In this document: positions 14,140 to 20,957 of the stretch, piece after piece | Position numbering within the stretch: the stretch's first letter is position 1 | Layout of the letters: each line of letters starts with the position of its first letter | From: a virus | IMG/VR virus record: IMGVR_UViG_3300032086_000415 | Span: 1-25,694 of that record | Direction: 5' to 3' (one strand) | Length of the DNA stretch: 25,694 nucleotides | Program-made: the position numbers and the translations under genes | The notes under the pieces: generated by a model | Databases searched by the model: none | Told to the model about the DNA's origin: nothing | What the model saw: the letters and a program-made list of their open reading frames with translations, nothing else

Positions 14140-14830
14140 ATACGTAATCAATTGTCATTGATTTTGCTGCGGCTTCACCGTTCTGAATACCAAAAGAAAT
14201 TGTCAGTTCTTCATCATCAGGTATATTTGTTAGTGTAGTTTCTTCTGCTACTAATGCATCATCAATAAATATTCTTACTGAACCATTTCCGCCATTACCT
14301 GTTGGGTCATAGTGAAATGCTACTGTTACGAATGTATCATCAGAGATAGTTGCTACTGAAGAGTTCGTAGTCGCAGTGTTGTTCTTTTCAATTAAATGAT
14401 CCATAGTTGCTGCACCATCTGCTTTGATAAAGAAAATACCATCAGTTGTATCTAATGGAGTAGTATCTGTGATACCTAATCCCATTACAAAATCTGATTG
14501 TGTTGCGTCACTTACTTTAAATTTAGCTTTAAAAAATAAATTTTTACCAGCTACGTATTTAAACGCTTCGCCTTTTAATTGTAAGAAATCTAAATCATTA
14601 TCAGCGGCATCATTTGTAATTAATAATGCACCACCAGCTTGTGAAGTTAGCGCTTCAGTAGCATCTCCTCCACCTGCTTCAGTTGTAGTGATAGTCCACT
14701 CGTCTGCATGATATGTGAAAAAATCGTTTGCATATGAATAATATTTAAACGGGTCTAAGTATGGGTACTCAAATAATGGATTCCCTGGAATCTGATTTGA
14801 TACTCCATTTCTAAAATGTGTAGTCGGCAT
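14120..14830 (-). CDS. Structural protein with lectin/jelly-roll-like pattern
   Basis: A 236-residue protein starting MPTTHFRNGVSNQIPGNPL, behind AAAGGAGG. After a Tyr-rich N-terminus (EYPYLDPFKYYSYANDFF) it shows strands typical of a concanavalin-like jelly roll: GGALLITND, LFFKAKFKVSDATQSDFVMGLGI (about 98-120), VTVAFHYDPTG and SVRIFIDDALVAEET (183-197), ending TIDYVFAAVER. Such proteins near the capsid gene are common in marine phages and may decorate the head or bind carbohydrate. The function is inferred from fold pattern and position, immediately after the major capsid gene. Confidence 0.68.
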   Translation of the reverse strand: MPTTHFRNGVSNQIPGNPLFEYPYLDPFKYYSYANDFFTYHADEWTITTTEAGGGDATEALTSQAGGALLITNDAADNDLDFLQLKGEAFKYVAGKNLFFKAKFKVSDATQSDFVMGLGITDTTPLDTTDGIFFIKADGAATMDHLIEKNNTATTNSSVATISDDTFVTVAFHYDPTGNGGNGSVRIFIDDALVAEETTLTNIPDDEELTISFGIQNGEAAAKSMTIDYVFAAVER

Positions 14831-14886
14831 ATGAACAGCCCTCCTTTAAGGCCAGTGAGATAAACTCACCATTCATGTTAGTTTGA

Positions 14887-14910
14887 GGGGGCACTCGTTA
14901 AAATGCCCCC
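14887..14910 (-). terminator. GGGGGCA/TGCCCCC hairpin after the major capsid gene
   Basis: A perfect 7-bp stem (minus strand GGGGGCA, 10-base loop, TGCCCCC) begins eight bases below the stop of the capsid gene, followed by TCAAACT rather than a T-tract. It probably ends part of the transcript or stabilises the 3' end of the abundant capsid mRNA. A second small hairpin (GTGAG/CTCAC, 14855-14869) follows before the next gene. Confidence 0.5.
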
Positions 14911-14918
14911 CTAGGTTT

Positions 14919-15827
14919 TTAGCTTGGGTTTGATGCCCAAATACCACGCCAGTCAGAGAACCCAAAAGAGTATCTCTCTCTAGCTTTGTATCTTACGTTT
15001 CCAGTTTCAAAGTCGCCTTCCATGGAAGTAGCAATTCCAGCTCTGTTGAACATTTTCATTCCGTGTGGAGAATCTGTTCTAATGAACCATCTTTTGCTGC
15101 CAGTAAATCTGTGATTTACGTGGTATCCACCAGGTAGCATACCTTTAGATACTAATGCATTCACATCGTTATCTGCAGTTGCTGGTCTGTATGGAGACGC
15201 TAATAGTCTTTCCGCAACGAATACTAACTGTCTTGGAATGTGTAAAGTTTTACCTTGAAGAGCCACTGGAATGTCTCTATCATCAGTAAAGCCTGCAATA
15301 CCAATTAACGCATCTTCCAAAGAAGTTTCTGAAAGTTCCGCTTGTGTAGTGAAAGTGTTCGCTTGAGTTGTACCACTTTGAAGTGGGTGCGCAGTTGACG
15401 CTAATACAACACCGTCTCCACCTAATTGAGTAGAGTCAAATGCTTTATTAAATACGCTTGCTGCTTTTGTTTGTTTAGCTGATGCCATTGATCTAGCTAA
15501 CGCTTTTGTAAGTCTAGTAGAAAGTTTATCATAAAGATTGTCTTCCATAGCTTCCTCAGTAATTGAGAATGCCATAGCGACAGTTTCATGATTATATCTT
15601 GCTACCCAACCTTCTCCAGTGTCAGCATAGTTTACAGCTTGACCTTCAAATTTTACAGAAGCTTCTCCAAAACCTGGAAAAAGAACTTCTTCTTCGAAGG
15701 CTCTATTTGATGTTTCCTCATCGAACAGCACGGCATGCTCGTTTTCGTATCTAGAATACTCTGTTCCGAAAATTGCATGTAACCCAGGTACTAGTTCTTT
15801 AAGGATTTGACCTCTTGATATAGCCAT
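14919..15827 (-). CDS. Major capsid protein (HK97-type fold inferred)
   Basis: A 302-residue protein starting MAISRGQILKELVPGLHAIF, behind AAGGAG. Features are GQAVNYADTGEGWVARYNHETVAMAFSITEE (about 63-93), the spine-like helix LSTRLTKALARSMASAKQTKAASVFN (102-127), then LIVP-like strands (LHIPRQLVFVAERLL) and the C-terminal KARERYSFGFSDWRGIWAS. The aromatic 'RYSFGFSDWRG' ending and mixed helix/strand layout agree with Mu gpT-like/HK97-fold major head proteins. Its place after the scaffold and before adaptors is the classic order. No protease or N-terminal delta domain is visible; the separate scaffold probably takes that role. Confidence 0.88.
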   Translation of the reverse strand: MAISRGQILKELVPGLHAIFGTEYSRYENEHAVLFDEETSNRAFEEEVLFPGFGEASVKFEGQAVNYADTGEGWVARYNHETVAMAFSITEEAMEDNLYDKLSTRLTKALARSMASAKQTKAASVFNKAFDSTQLGGDGVVLASTAHPLQSGTTQANTFTTQAELSETSLEDALIGIAGFTDDRDIPVALQGKTLHIPRQLVFVAERLLASPYRPATADNDVNALVSKGMLPGGYHVNHRFTGSKRWFIRTDSPHGMKMFNRAGIATSMEGDFETGNVRYKARERYSFGFSDWRGIWASNPS

Positions 15828-15845
15828 AGTTATTTACTCCTTATA

Positions 15846-16451
15846 TTACGCAATACCTGTAACGCCTGTAGCGCCCAAACGGTGTTGATGTGAATTGATT
15901 CTTACTAGAATGTCCATAGTAGTTCCAGCAGATGAGAAACTTAAATCAGTTTCAGCACTACCTAAAAGTTGTAGTGGGAAAGTGTTTGTAGTTGCTATCG
16001 TGCTAGAGTCTGCTACGAGACCACTCTTGAAAGTTACTGTTGAGCCTGATGGTGATGCTACGATTTGTAGGTTATTTCCAACGTTAGCTGCAGTTAATGC
16101 GCTAGACGCTTGATCTGCTTGGATCTTAAACAAAGTGTTTGGATCGTCATACACATAAGCTTTGAATTTAGCTTTAGCAACTGTGCTTGCTGGAATTGAA
16201 CGTACAAATTTAACGTCGCCAGTAGAATTGTCTGAGTATTCAGCTCCGAAGAAAACACCTACAACTGCACCAGGGGATGCTGATCCCATGTCAGTTACAA
16301 TGTTTCCAGAAGAATATTGTACTAAGTCGCCTTCAAAAAAAGCTGAAGGTGCTGTAGCTGCTATTCTATATCCGTTACCGTCACAGAAATTATTGGCTCT
16401 GATTGTTCCGCCAGTAGCTTGTCTTACTGGTTCTAATCCGTATCCTGCCAT
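15846..16451 (-). CDS. Putative head decoration / capsid-associated protein
   Basis: A 201-residue protein starting MAGYGLEPVRQATGGTIRAN, behind AAGGAG. The opening GLEPVR, followed by FEGDLVQYSSGNIV (39-52) and a beta-rich body with VVGVFFGAEY and AKFKAYVYDDPNTLFKIQAD (about 92-111), matches proteins I recall placed between scaffold and capsid genes in marine phages. Position and strand-rich composition suggest a head decoration or cement protein. No catalytic signature exists. It has 19 bases of spacing to the capsid gene and lies in the same transcript. Confidence 0.68.
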   Translation of the reverse strand: MAGYGLEPVRQATGGTIRANNFCDGNGYRIAATAPSAFFEGDLVQYSSGNIVTDMGSASPGAVVGVFFGAEYSDNSTGDVKFVRSIPASTVAKAKFKAYVYDDPNTLFKIQADQASSALTAANVGNNLQIVASPSGSTVTFKSGLVADSSTIATTNTFPLQLLGSAETDLSFSSAGTTMDILVRINSHQHRLGATGVTGIA

Positions 16452-16509
16452 AATTTTCTCCTTATTGCAAGTTAAAAGTTTATACGATTCTCAGAGCCAA
16501 TCTAATGAT

Positions 16510-16983
16510 TTACTCTTCGAACCTTGGTTTTTGTCCACCGCCTGTAGTGACAGAAGTTTTGGACTCGTCTCGAACTGGCATCGATGAATTTTGATTTTGC
16601 ATATATTCACTACTGTATGCTCTATCCATTTTTCTAGTTTGTTCGCGGTAAAACTCTTCTTTCTGTTCAACTAATTCTTTTGAGTTTTTCATAAGAATTA
16701 AATCGCCAGAACGAACAGTGCCCTCGTGTTTGCCAGCAGATAACACGTCAGCGTGATAGTCTCCCCCAAGTTCATTAGGTTGAACAGGCACGTAGCCTTC
16801 GCGTAATCTTTCGTGGACATTTGAGTCATCTGGATTATTCAACAATTCGTGTCTAACCCATATGTATTCCATGTCCGCTTCTTTTTTTGATTCAGGAATC
16901 TCTAATCTTTTTAGTGGTTCCCAAACCTTTTTTCGAGTTGCCGAAGCCCGACTTTTACGGCTTGTCTTAGTTGCTTGTGTCAT
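16510..16983 (-). CDS. Conserved head-region protein, basic N-terminus
   Basis: A 157-residue protein starting MTQATKTSRKSRASATRKKVW, behind GGAGG. The first 25 residues are strongly basic, the middle reads YIWVRHELLNNPDDSNVHERLREGYVPVQP (about 40-69), and GDLILMKNSKELVEQKEEFYREQTRKMDRAY forms a long helix. I recall similar WVR...NV..R..EGY.PV proteins beside scaffold genes in marine phages; the function is unknown. An internal head, scaffold-linked or assembly factor is an inference from its place between scaffold and decoration protein. Confidence 0.68.
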   Translation of the reverse strand: MTQATKTSRKSRASATRKKVWEPLKRLEIPESKKEADMEYIWVRHELLNNPDDSNVHERLREGYVPVQPNELGGDYHADVLSAGKHEGTVRSGDLILMKNSKELVEQKEEFYREQTRKMDRAYSSEYMQNQNSSMPVRDESKTSVTTGGGQKPRFEE

Positions 16984-16985
16984 TT

Positions 16986-17981
16986 CTAACCTCCCGCCTG
17001 TTGGCGCACTTTTTGTCGCGCATATTCCTGTAAGGAAACTCCTAGTCTGTTAGCCATATCAACTTCTGATTTGGTTAACTTAACTTGGTTTTTCCCGATA
17101 GCAGAGCGCGTTCCGCTCAAAACTGTTGGAACTTTTTTAGCTGCCTTAGTTTTAAACCTTTCAGGAAATTCATCCCTGATTCGAGAATCAAGTTCGTTAT
17201 AGTATTCATCAGCATTTGTTGAAGGTACAATACCTTCATCAACTAATTCTTTGTGAATAACCATAGCGGCTTGAGTCATTATCCGATCTTTAGTAGAACT
17301 ACCACCAAACCATTCATTTCGTTTTTGCCAATTTAAAGCTTTACGATCTGGAGCATAGTCTTGTTTACTTTGCTCTTTCTTTGGTTTATCTGTTTGTGGC
17401 TTTTCTTTTTCAACACCAGATTCAGCCCTTACTTTATACTGTTGTGCAATTAAAGTTTCTGCTTTGACTGAAGCTAAAGCATCTTGGGCTTTAATTTCTG
17501 AGTCAATATCTCCTGCTTCTTTTGCTGTTTTCAGTGCAGATAAGGATTGTTTCTCTTGAGCTTTTAATCTTTCTATGTACGAATTAATAGCCTGCAGCTC
17601 GGAATCCCTAGATTTAGTTTGAAGTTCAGTTCTTTCTGAAGTCCAAGATTGCTCTTGTTCTTGCAAATTTTTAAGTTGAGCTTCTAACTCTTTCTTTTCT
17701 TTAACAAGACGTTTGATTCTTTTCTCAGCCCTCTTGCCAAATTGTTTTTTATCTTTGGGTTCCTCGATATCATCAGAGCTTTCTGTATCTTCATCTTCAT
17801 CAGACGGTTCCTCGTCTTCAGATTCTTCTTCTACAACTTCTTCTGATTCGACTGGAGCCTCCTGTTCAGTTGGCTCTTCAGGTTTGGTTTGTTCCGTACC
17901 TTCAGATTCTTCTCCTGGAAGATCAACAATTATTTCTTCTTGCTCTTCCTGTATTTCTTCTTTTTTAGTTTCGTCTACCAT
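16986..17981 (-). CDS. Capsid scaffolding protein
   Basis: A 331-residue protein starting MVDETKKEEIQEEQEEIIVD with an excellent AAGGAGGT before the ATG. Residues 1-78 are extremely acidic (runs of Glu/Asp/Ser). Residues 79-190 form a charged coiled coil (KRAEKRIKRLVKEKKELEAQLKN region). A Lys/Gln linker at about 193-212 and a C-terminal basic domain follow, ending with LTKSEVDMANRLGVSLQEYARQ. An acidic, helical, elongated protein just before the decoration and capsid genes is the standard profile of phage scaffolds; the basic C-terminus would bind capsid subunits. A promoter candidate in the 74-base gap above suggests strong separate expression. Confidence 0.85.
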   Translation of the reverse strand: MVDETKKEEIQEEQEEIIVDLPGEESEGTEQTKPEEPTEQEAPVESEEVVEEESEDEEPSDEDEDTESSDDIEEPKDKKQFGKRAEKRIKRLVKEKKELEAQLKNLQEQEQSWTSERTELQTKSRDSELQAINSYIERLKAQEKQSLSALKTAKEAGDIDSEIKAQDALASVKAETLIAQQYKVRAESGVEKEKPQTDKPKKEQSKQDYAPDRKALNWQKRNEWFGGSSTKDRIMTQAAMVIHKELVDEGIVPSTNADEYYNELDSRIRDEFPERFKTKAAKKVPTVLSGTRSAIGKNQVKLTKSEVDMANRLGVSLQEYARQKVRQQAGG

Positions 17982-18024
17982 TAGACCTCCTTCGGTTGCG
18001 ATCCGCGTTTTTCGCTTGTCCTAT

Positions 18025-18053
18025 ATAATATACTAATATTATAATATATGCAA
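18025..18053 (-). promoter_or_regulatory. AT-rich promoter candidate for the head operon, with internal palindrome
   Basis: Between the co-chaperonin and scaffold genes the minus strand carries TTGCAT (18053-18048), 17 bases and TATTAT (18030-18025). The spacer contains the perfect 12-base palindrome ATATTATAATAT (18036-18047), which could bind a regulator. The extreme A+T content means chance matches are likely, but the gap placement before scaffold and capsid supports a promoter. Confidence 0.45.
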
Positions 18054-18055
18054 GT

Positions 18056-18385
18056 CTATTTATGTGATATTTTCGACGGATCTGGTACTACAGCTAGCAC
18101 TTCATCGTCATTAATCATCGAGTATTCTTCTCCTTCGTACTTGAATTTTAACCCAACATACTTAGCAGTAAGAACCCAATCACCTATTTTACACCACGAT
18201 TCGTTCTTATCATGATAACAATCAGATCCCATAGATATAACTTCAGACACAACACAAGAAAATTTAGCTGCTTCTCTTGAATCATCAGTTAATATTATGC
18301 CCCCTTTTGTTTTCTCTTCTACTTGCCTGGCTTTTAGTAAGACTCTAAAACCTGAAGGTTTTGGTAGCAATAATTGTTTAGACAT
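18056..18385 (-). CDS. groES: GroES-like co-chaperonin
   Basis: A 109-residue protein beginning MSKQLLLPKPSGFRVLLKA. I choose the ATG at 18385, six bases after AGGAGG, over an in-frame start at 18421. The Cpn10 hallmarks are PSGFRVLLKA at the N-terminus, EEKTKGGIILTDDSREAA (the mobile-loop region, 23-40), the barrel strands FSCVVSEVISMG, CKIGDWVLTAKYVGLKFKYEGEEY and the C-terminal MINDDEVLAVV. The family caps GroEL and aids folding; phage versions such as T4 gp31 replace host GroES for capsid protein folding. It lies just before the scaffold/capsid genes, in an operon with Hsp20. It is longer than host GroES by about ten residues, mainly around CYHDKNESW. Confidence 0.85.
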   Translation of the reverse strand: MSKQLLLPKPSGFRVLLKARQVEEKTKGGIILTDDSREAAKFSCVVSEVISMGSDCYHDKNESWCKIGDWVLTAKYVGLKFKYEGEEYSMINDDEVLAVVPDPSKISHK

Positions 18386-18584
18386 TGTTTGCCTCCTGTT
18401 TGTATAGTTTTTGATACTCATCTTTTACTCTAGATTTCATATCTTGCAAGGTATGTCCTATACCCAGCATATATTTGTATGAAGCAAAATCATCGGCACC
18501 CACACCAGATAGTTGATCTTTGTTGGCGTCTATTGCTTCATCCAAAGCCTTTAATAAATTGTCTTTTAATGTATTAGCGTTCAT
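18378..18584 (-). CDS. Small helical protein in the chaperone operon
   Basis: A 68-residue protein starting MNANTLKDNLLKALDEAID, behind ACAGGAG. It is almost wholly helical and amphipathic, in two blocks: residues 1-22, then FASYKYMLGIGHTLQDMKSRVKDEYQKL (33-60). I recall short proteins with this 'LKDNLLKALDEAIDANKDQL' opening in many marine phages, with no known function. It overlaps the start of the co-chaperonin by eight bases, so the two are probably co-translated. It might be a chaperone adaptor, but nothing in the sequence proves that. Confidence 0.68.
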   Translation of the reverse strand: MNANTLKDNLLKALDEAIDANKDQLSGVGADDFASYKYMLGIGHTLQDMKSRVKDEYQKLYKQEANNV

Positions 18585-18600
18585 GTCTCTCCTGTTGAAG

Positions 18601-18618
18601 GGGGCAGTTTTATGCCCC
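18601..18618 (-). terminator. GGGGCA/TGCCCC hairpin between Hsp20 and the 68-aa gene
   Basis: A perfect 6-bp stem with a 6-base loop (minus strand GGGGCA-TAAAAC-TGCCCC) sits six bases after the Hsp20 stop. It lacks a T-tract (CTTCAAC follows), so partial termination or mRNA processing/stabilisation between two genes of the operon is more likely than a full stop. Confidence 0.45.
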
Positions 18619-18624
18619 GTCCAT

Positions 18625-19035
18625 TTACTTAATGTCTACTGTTTTAGGTTTTTTCTCCTCTGGTACAATCTTTTCAATATATATTGAAAGTAAACCATTT
18701 TTTAGATTTGCATCTGTCACTATCATATCATCTCCTAATGCAAATGATCTGATAAATGATCTTTGTGAAATACCCTGATGCACTACATTTTTATCTTCAG
18801 TCTTTTCTTTTTTAATAGATTGTACTGTCATAGTATTGTCTGCATACTCCACATTAATATCTTCTTTACCAAAGCCTGCTACAGCCATTTCGACTACATA
18901 GTGCAAAGCATCTAATTTTTTGATATTGTATGGTGGGTAGTTTGGTGACTCAGTTTTTATATCCATGAGTCTATCTAGTATTGAATCGAACCCAACTGTA
19001 AATGGTCTGTAAGGTTCCCAATTTATAATATTCAT
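18625..19035 (-). CDS. Small heat-shock protein (Hsp20 / IbpA-like)
   Basis: A 136-residue protein starting MNIINWEPYRPFTVGFDSIL. The alpha-crystallin domain spans about 35-130: YPPYNIKKLDALHYVVEMAVAGF, EDINVEYADNTMTVQSIKKE, HQGISQRSFIRSFALGDDMIV, and the conserved NGLLSIYIEK (113-122). The N-terminal arm carries the FDSILDRL segment also seen in IbpA. These ATP-independent holdases bind unfolding proteins; phage copies occur in marine myoviruses and others. A strong promoter lies upstream (19086-19114), and CGGAGG precedes the ATG. It heads the Hsp20/68-aa/GroES-like operon. Confidence 0.88.
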   Translation of the reverse strand: MNIINWEPYRPFTVGFDSILDRLMDIKTESPNYPPYNIKKLDALHYVVEMAVAGFGKEDINVEYADNTMTVQSIKKEKTEDKNVVHQGISQRSFIRSFALGDDMIVTDANLKNGLLSIYIEKIVPEEKKPKTVDIK

Positions 19036-19061
19036 ATAACCTCCGTTAAGCGTTATGTTAT

Positions 19062-19079
19062 GATCCCATTATGGCGATC
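19062..19079 (-). repeat. Operator-like inverted repeat at the Hsp20 transcription start
   Basis: The imperfect palindrome GATCCCAT-T-ATGGCGATC (one unpaired base) covers the predicted +1 to +18 region directly below the -10 box. It could be a repressor site or, in RNA, a leader hairpin that masks nothing obvious. Confidence 0.35.
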
Positions 19080-19085
19080 GATGTT

Positions 19086-19114
19086 AGTATAACACGTTAT
19101 TTATTTTTGTTCAA
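19086..19114 (-). promoter_or_regulatory. Sigma70-like promoter of the chaperone operon
   Basis: TTGAAC (19114-19109), a 17-base spacer ending AACGTGT and TATACT (19091-19086) lie on the minus strand about 50 bases before the Hsp20 ATG. The -35 region is within the last codons of the gene above. The spacer/-10 junction AACGTGTTA is repeated at the 3024-3052 promoter. Confidence 0.65.
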
Positions 19115-19739
19115 GGAATTTATAAAAATAATTTGTATCATCACCTGCAGTCCATTTACTTACAGATTCTACATTATATTCTATAGTAGATACTTTAAAA
19201 TCTGGTTGCTTTGGTTCTGATGGTGTTAATGATTTATCATAAAACAAAGTTCTATTATTAGGTTGTGCTGCAAAATGTCCGTTATCTAATTCTATAATAT
19301 TAAAAGATTTATGTTCTGCAGGAACTTGTGAATAATTTATATTAGGTAAATTGTGATCTGCATGACAACTATCGATTGTAAATAAATATTCTCCTTGGTA
19401 CCATTGTTTTGCTGGTGACAAATATTTAGCCCTAGGTGGTACAGTTGTTTTTTCTATTACTGTTATGTGATAACTAAATGCATCCCAAAGTTCTAGTTCT
19501 TCTAATGGAAGATCATCTTTAACATCAGGGGAATTAACAAAAGCACTGATAGGGAGCTTATCATATAAAGCAGCATACTCTGGCAAATACGTTTCAAAGT
19601 AGAGCGCTCTACCCTGGATTGACTTAACAGTAGCCCAAACACCTTCTACAAATTCTCCATGTCCTTTTTGATGATCATATAAATATTGTTTCTTAACATA
19701 AACTTTTACAGGTGGTACGTTAGCAACTAAAAATGACAT
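19101..19739 (-). CDS. Conserved phage hypothetical protein
   Basis: A 212-residue protein starting MSFLVANVPPVKVYVKKQYLY. It is not a known enzyme to me, but many segments (HQKGHGEFVEGVW, LPEYAALYDKLPISAF, WYQGEYLFTIDSCHADHNL, EHKSFNIIELDNGHFAAQPNNR, and the terminal KWTAGDDTNYFY) match a conserved family I recall from cyanophages and pelagiphages. The pattern of strands with conserved W, H and D residues suggests a globular beta-rich protein rather than a filament. The ATG overlaps the stop of the upstream membrane micro-protein (TAATG). It lies between the basic small-gene block and the chaperone operon, and its own promoter is not seen. Confidence 0.75.
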   Translation of the reverse strand: MSFLVANVPPVKVYVKKQYLYDHQKGHGEFVEGVWATVKSIQGRALYFETYLPEYAALYDKLPISAFVNSPDVKDDLPLEELELWDAFSYHITVIEKTTVPPRAKYLSPAKQWYQGEYLFTIDSCHADHNLPNINYSQVPAEHKSFNIIELDNGHFAAQPNNRTLFYDKSLTPSEPKQPDFKVSTIEYNVESVSKWTAGDDTNYFYKFLEQK

Positions 19740-19834
19740 TACTTTTTAAACTTACGCCCTACAAAGAAAACAATTAAGTTTTGTATTGTGTTTAGTGTAA
19801 CCATTAAAAGTAACCACGCCTCCCATAACTCCAT
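19739..19834 (-). CDS. 31-residue single-span membrane protein
   Basis: A micro-ORF reading MELWEAWLLLMVTLNTIQN and ending VFFVGRKFKK. One hydrophobic segment (about residues 4-26) is followed by a basic tail, giving an N-out/C-in type small membrane protein. Its ATG abuts the stop of the basic protein above (TAG-ATG), and its stop overlaps the next start (TAATG), so it is in a coupled series. A holin-like or membrane-anchoring role is possible but not shown. Confidence 0.55.
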   Translation of the reverse strand: MELWEAWLLLMVTLNTIQNLIVFFVGRKFKK

Positions 19835-20128
19835 CTATTTAGTTTTGCCACGAGCTTTTTTTAAAGCTTCTTTGCCTCGTTTTGCAATCGCAGCTTGTTC
19901 TTTCTTGCCTGCAACTTTAGCACGTTGTTCTACAACAGTCAAGATTTGTATCTTACGTGCGTACGGTTTATTAATTCTTTTTACTTTAGCAACAGTAGCC
20001 CTAGCATCTGCAGGTGTTGCATACTTAATACTGACTGTATCTTTTGGATTCTCATCTGTATATAATCTACGATCAGAACCTTTTGGTTTTTTACCAGTAC
20101 CGACTTTTGGATCTTTTCTTTTTACCAC
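19835..20128 (-). CDS. Small basic conserved phage protein
   Basis: A 97-residue protein from GTG 20128, starting MVKRKDPKVGTGKKPKGSDRR. It is Lys/Arg-rich (pI clearly basic), with a Gly/Lys N-terminus, the conserved-looking RRLYTDENPKDTVSIKYATPADARATVAKVKRI (20-52) and a helical C-terminus ending KKARGKTK. I recall near-identical segments in marine phages, always of unknown function. The start overlaps the previous stop by seven bases. Nucleic-acid binding or packaging inside the head is plausible for so basic a protein, but is an inference. Confidence 0.72.
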   Translation of the reverse strand: MVKRKDPKVGTGKKPKGSDRRLYTDENPKDTVSIKYATPADARATVAKVKRINKPYARKIQILTVVEQRAKVAGKKEQAAIAKRGKEALKKARGKTK

Positions 20129-20406
20129 TTACTTCTATTTGCCCAATATGCCGCAGACATTTTACCTTTTGCAATATTTTTTGCATGTCTTGCTTTAAAA
20201 GATTTTCTTTTCTTTTTCATTCTATCAGACTCTCCTGCCTTTGGTTTGCCAGCAGTCTTTGCTCCTTGCTGACCATACCTAATTGTTTTAACTTTATCAC
20301 CTTCTTTAGCAACTACTATGTGTGACTTCTTAGGGTGATTAGGTGTACGCTTTGGTTTATTAAAACCTGTAACACCTGCTCGTTTTAATCTTGGATCTTT
20401 AGCCAT
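20122..20406 (-). CDS. Small basic conserved phage protein
   Basis: A 94-residue protein starting MAKDPRLKRAGVTGFNKPKRT. It is strongly basic; notable pieces are NKPKRTPNHPKKSHIVVAKEGDKVKTIRYGQQGAKTAG (16-53), KKKRKSFKARHAKNIAKGKMSAAYW (about 63-87) and a terminal NRSKW. I recall this protein as widespread in marine phages, without a tested function. The start overlaps the previous stop (TAATG). A DNA- or RNA-binding role is inferred from charge only. Confidence 0.75.
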   Translation of the reverse strand: MAKDPRLKRAGVTGFNKPKRTPNHPKKSHIVVAKEGDKVKTIRYGQQGAKTAGKPKAGESDRMKKKRKSFKARHAKNIAKGKMSAAYWANRSKW

Positions 20407-20645
20407 TATCTATACGCCCTTGTTTTCTTTGCAATCCCTTTCGGTTGCTTCACAAACTGTTTGCCCTTTTTTGTTCCTTTTCGCTTTGCCTTTGTCGTTG
20501 CCGCATACTCCGCAGATGACAGAGCTTTGATCGCTTTCTCGGGTAGATATCTTTCCCCAGTAACGCTTGACTTCTTCCCAGACTTCGTTCGCCATTTTTG
20601 TTTACCCCAGTCTTTTAAACTCTTTTGTGATTTAGCTAACGGCAT
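20406..20645 (-). CDS. Small basic conserved phage protein
   Basis: A 79-residue protein starting MPLAKSQKSLKDWGKQKWRTK. The central SGKKSSVTGERYLPEKAIKALSSAEYAATTKAKRKGTKKGKQFVKQP (22-68) is highly patterned and matches, in my memory, a family of unknown function found in phages and some large DNA viruses of algae. Very Lys/Arg-rich, no membrane segment. It starts inside the end of the upstream coiled-coil gene (14-base overlap). Nucleic-acid binding is a guess from composition. Confidence 0.75.
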   Translation of the reverse strand: MPLAKSQKSLKDWGKQKWRTKSGKKSSVTGERYLPEKAIKALSSAEYAATTKAKRKGTKKGKQFVKQPKGIAKKTRAYR

Positions 20646-20844
20646 CCCAGTGTCTCCTTATGACATCAAGTTTGTCTTCAGCATCTGCCACACTTCCCAT
20701 AAGTTTATCTATCTCCTCCAGGTGTTGGGGATGTTCCCCAATACCCACAGGATTTGACAAATAAATATTTATAGTAGCCTTTGCCTCAGCTATTTGAGCC
20801 TCATACTTTTTGCTAAGAGCATCTAGTATTTGTTGTTTATGCAT
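20632..20844 (-). CDS. Small coiled-coil protein
   Basis: A 70-residue protein starting MHKQQILDALSKKYEAQIAEA. Two helices flank a conserved-looking turn NPVGIGEHPQHLEEIDKLM (31-49), which I recall from cyanophage proteins. Unlike its neighbours it is about neutral to acidic. The ATG abuts the stop of the membrane micro-protein above (TAA-ATG). A hairpin of two helices that oligomerises is the likely form; function unknown. Confidence 0.7.
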   Translation of the reverse strand: MHKQQILDALSKKYEAQIAEAKATINIYLSNPVGIGEHPQHLEEIDKLMGSVADAEDKLDVIRRHWDAVS

Positions 20845-20949
20845 TTATAAAATAATTATAAGTGCTAATACGATTACAGCTATGCCTAGAATTTTTTCTT
20901 TTCTAGAACTGTCTTTAATCATACCCCAAACATTTTTTATCTTACCCAT
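20845..20949 (-). CDS. 34-residue single-span membrane protein
   Basis: A micro-ORF reading MGKIKNVWGMIKDSSRKEK then a hydrophobic helix GIAVIVLALIIIL to the end. Good AGGAG lies six bases before the ATG (inside the stop of the EF-hand gene). The basic N-terminus and C-terminal membrane helix suggest a tail-anchored protein with its N-terminus in the cytoplasm. Possible holin or membrane regulator; no close recognition. Confidence 0.6.
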   Translation of the reverse strand: MGKIKNVWGMIKDSSRKEKILGIAVIVLALIIIL

Positions 20950-20957
20950 GAGTACTC

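Noticed and set aside
14811-14876. 21-residue minus-strand ORF between capsid and jelly-roll genes
   Set aside because: It has no ribosome site, covers a small hairpin and runs into the real start of the next gene.
17713-18036. Plus-strand Ser-rich frame opposite the scaffold gene
   Set aside because: Serine runs come from reading the acidic (GAA/GAT-rich) scaffold DNA on the other strand.
20410-20595. Second minus-strand frame with CGVCGND, looking like a zinc-finger fragment
   Set aside because: It lies wholly inside the conserved basic 79-residue gene in another frame, with just one CxxC pair.
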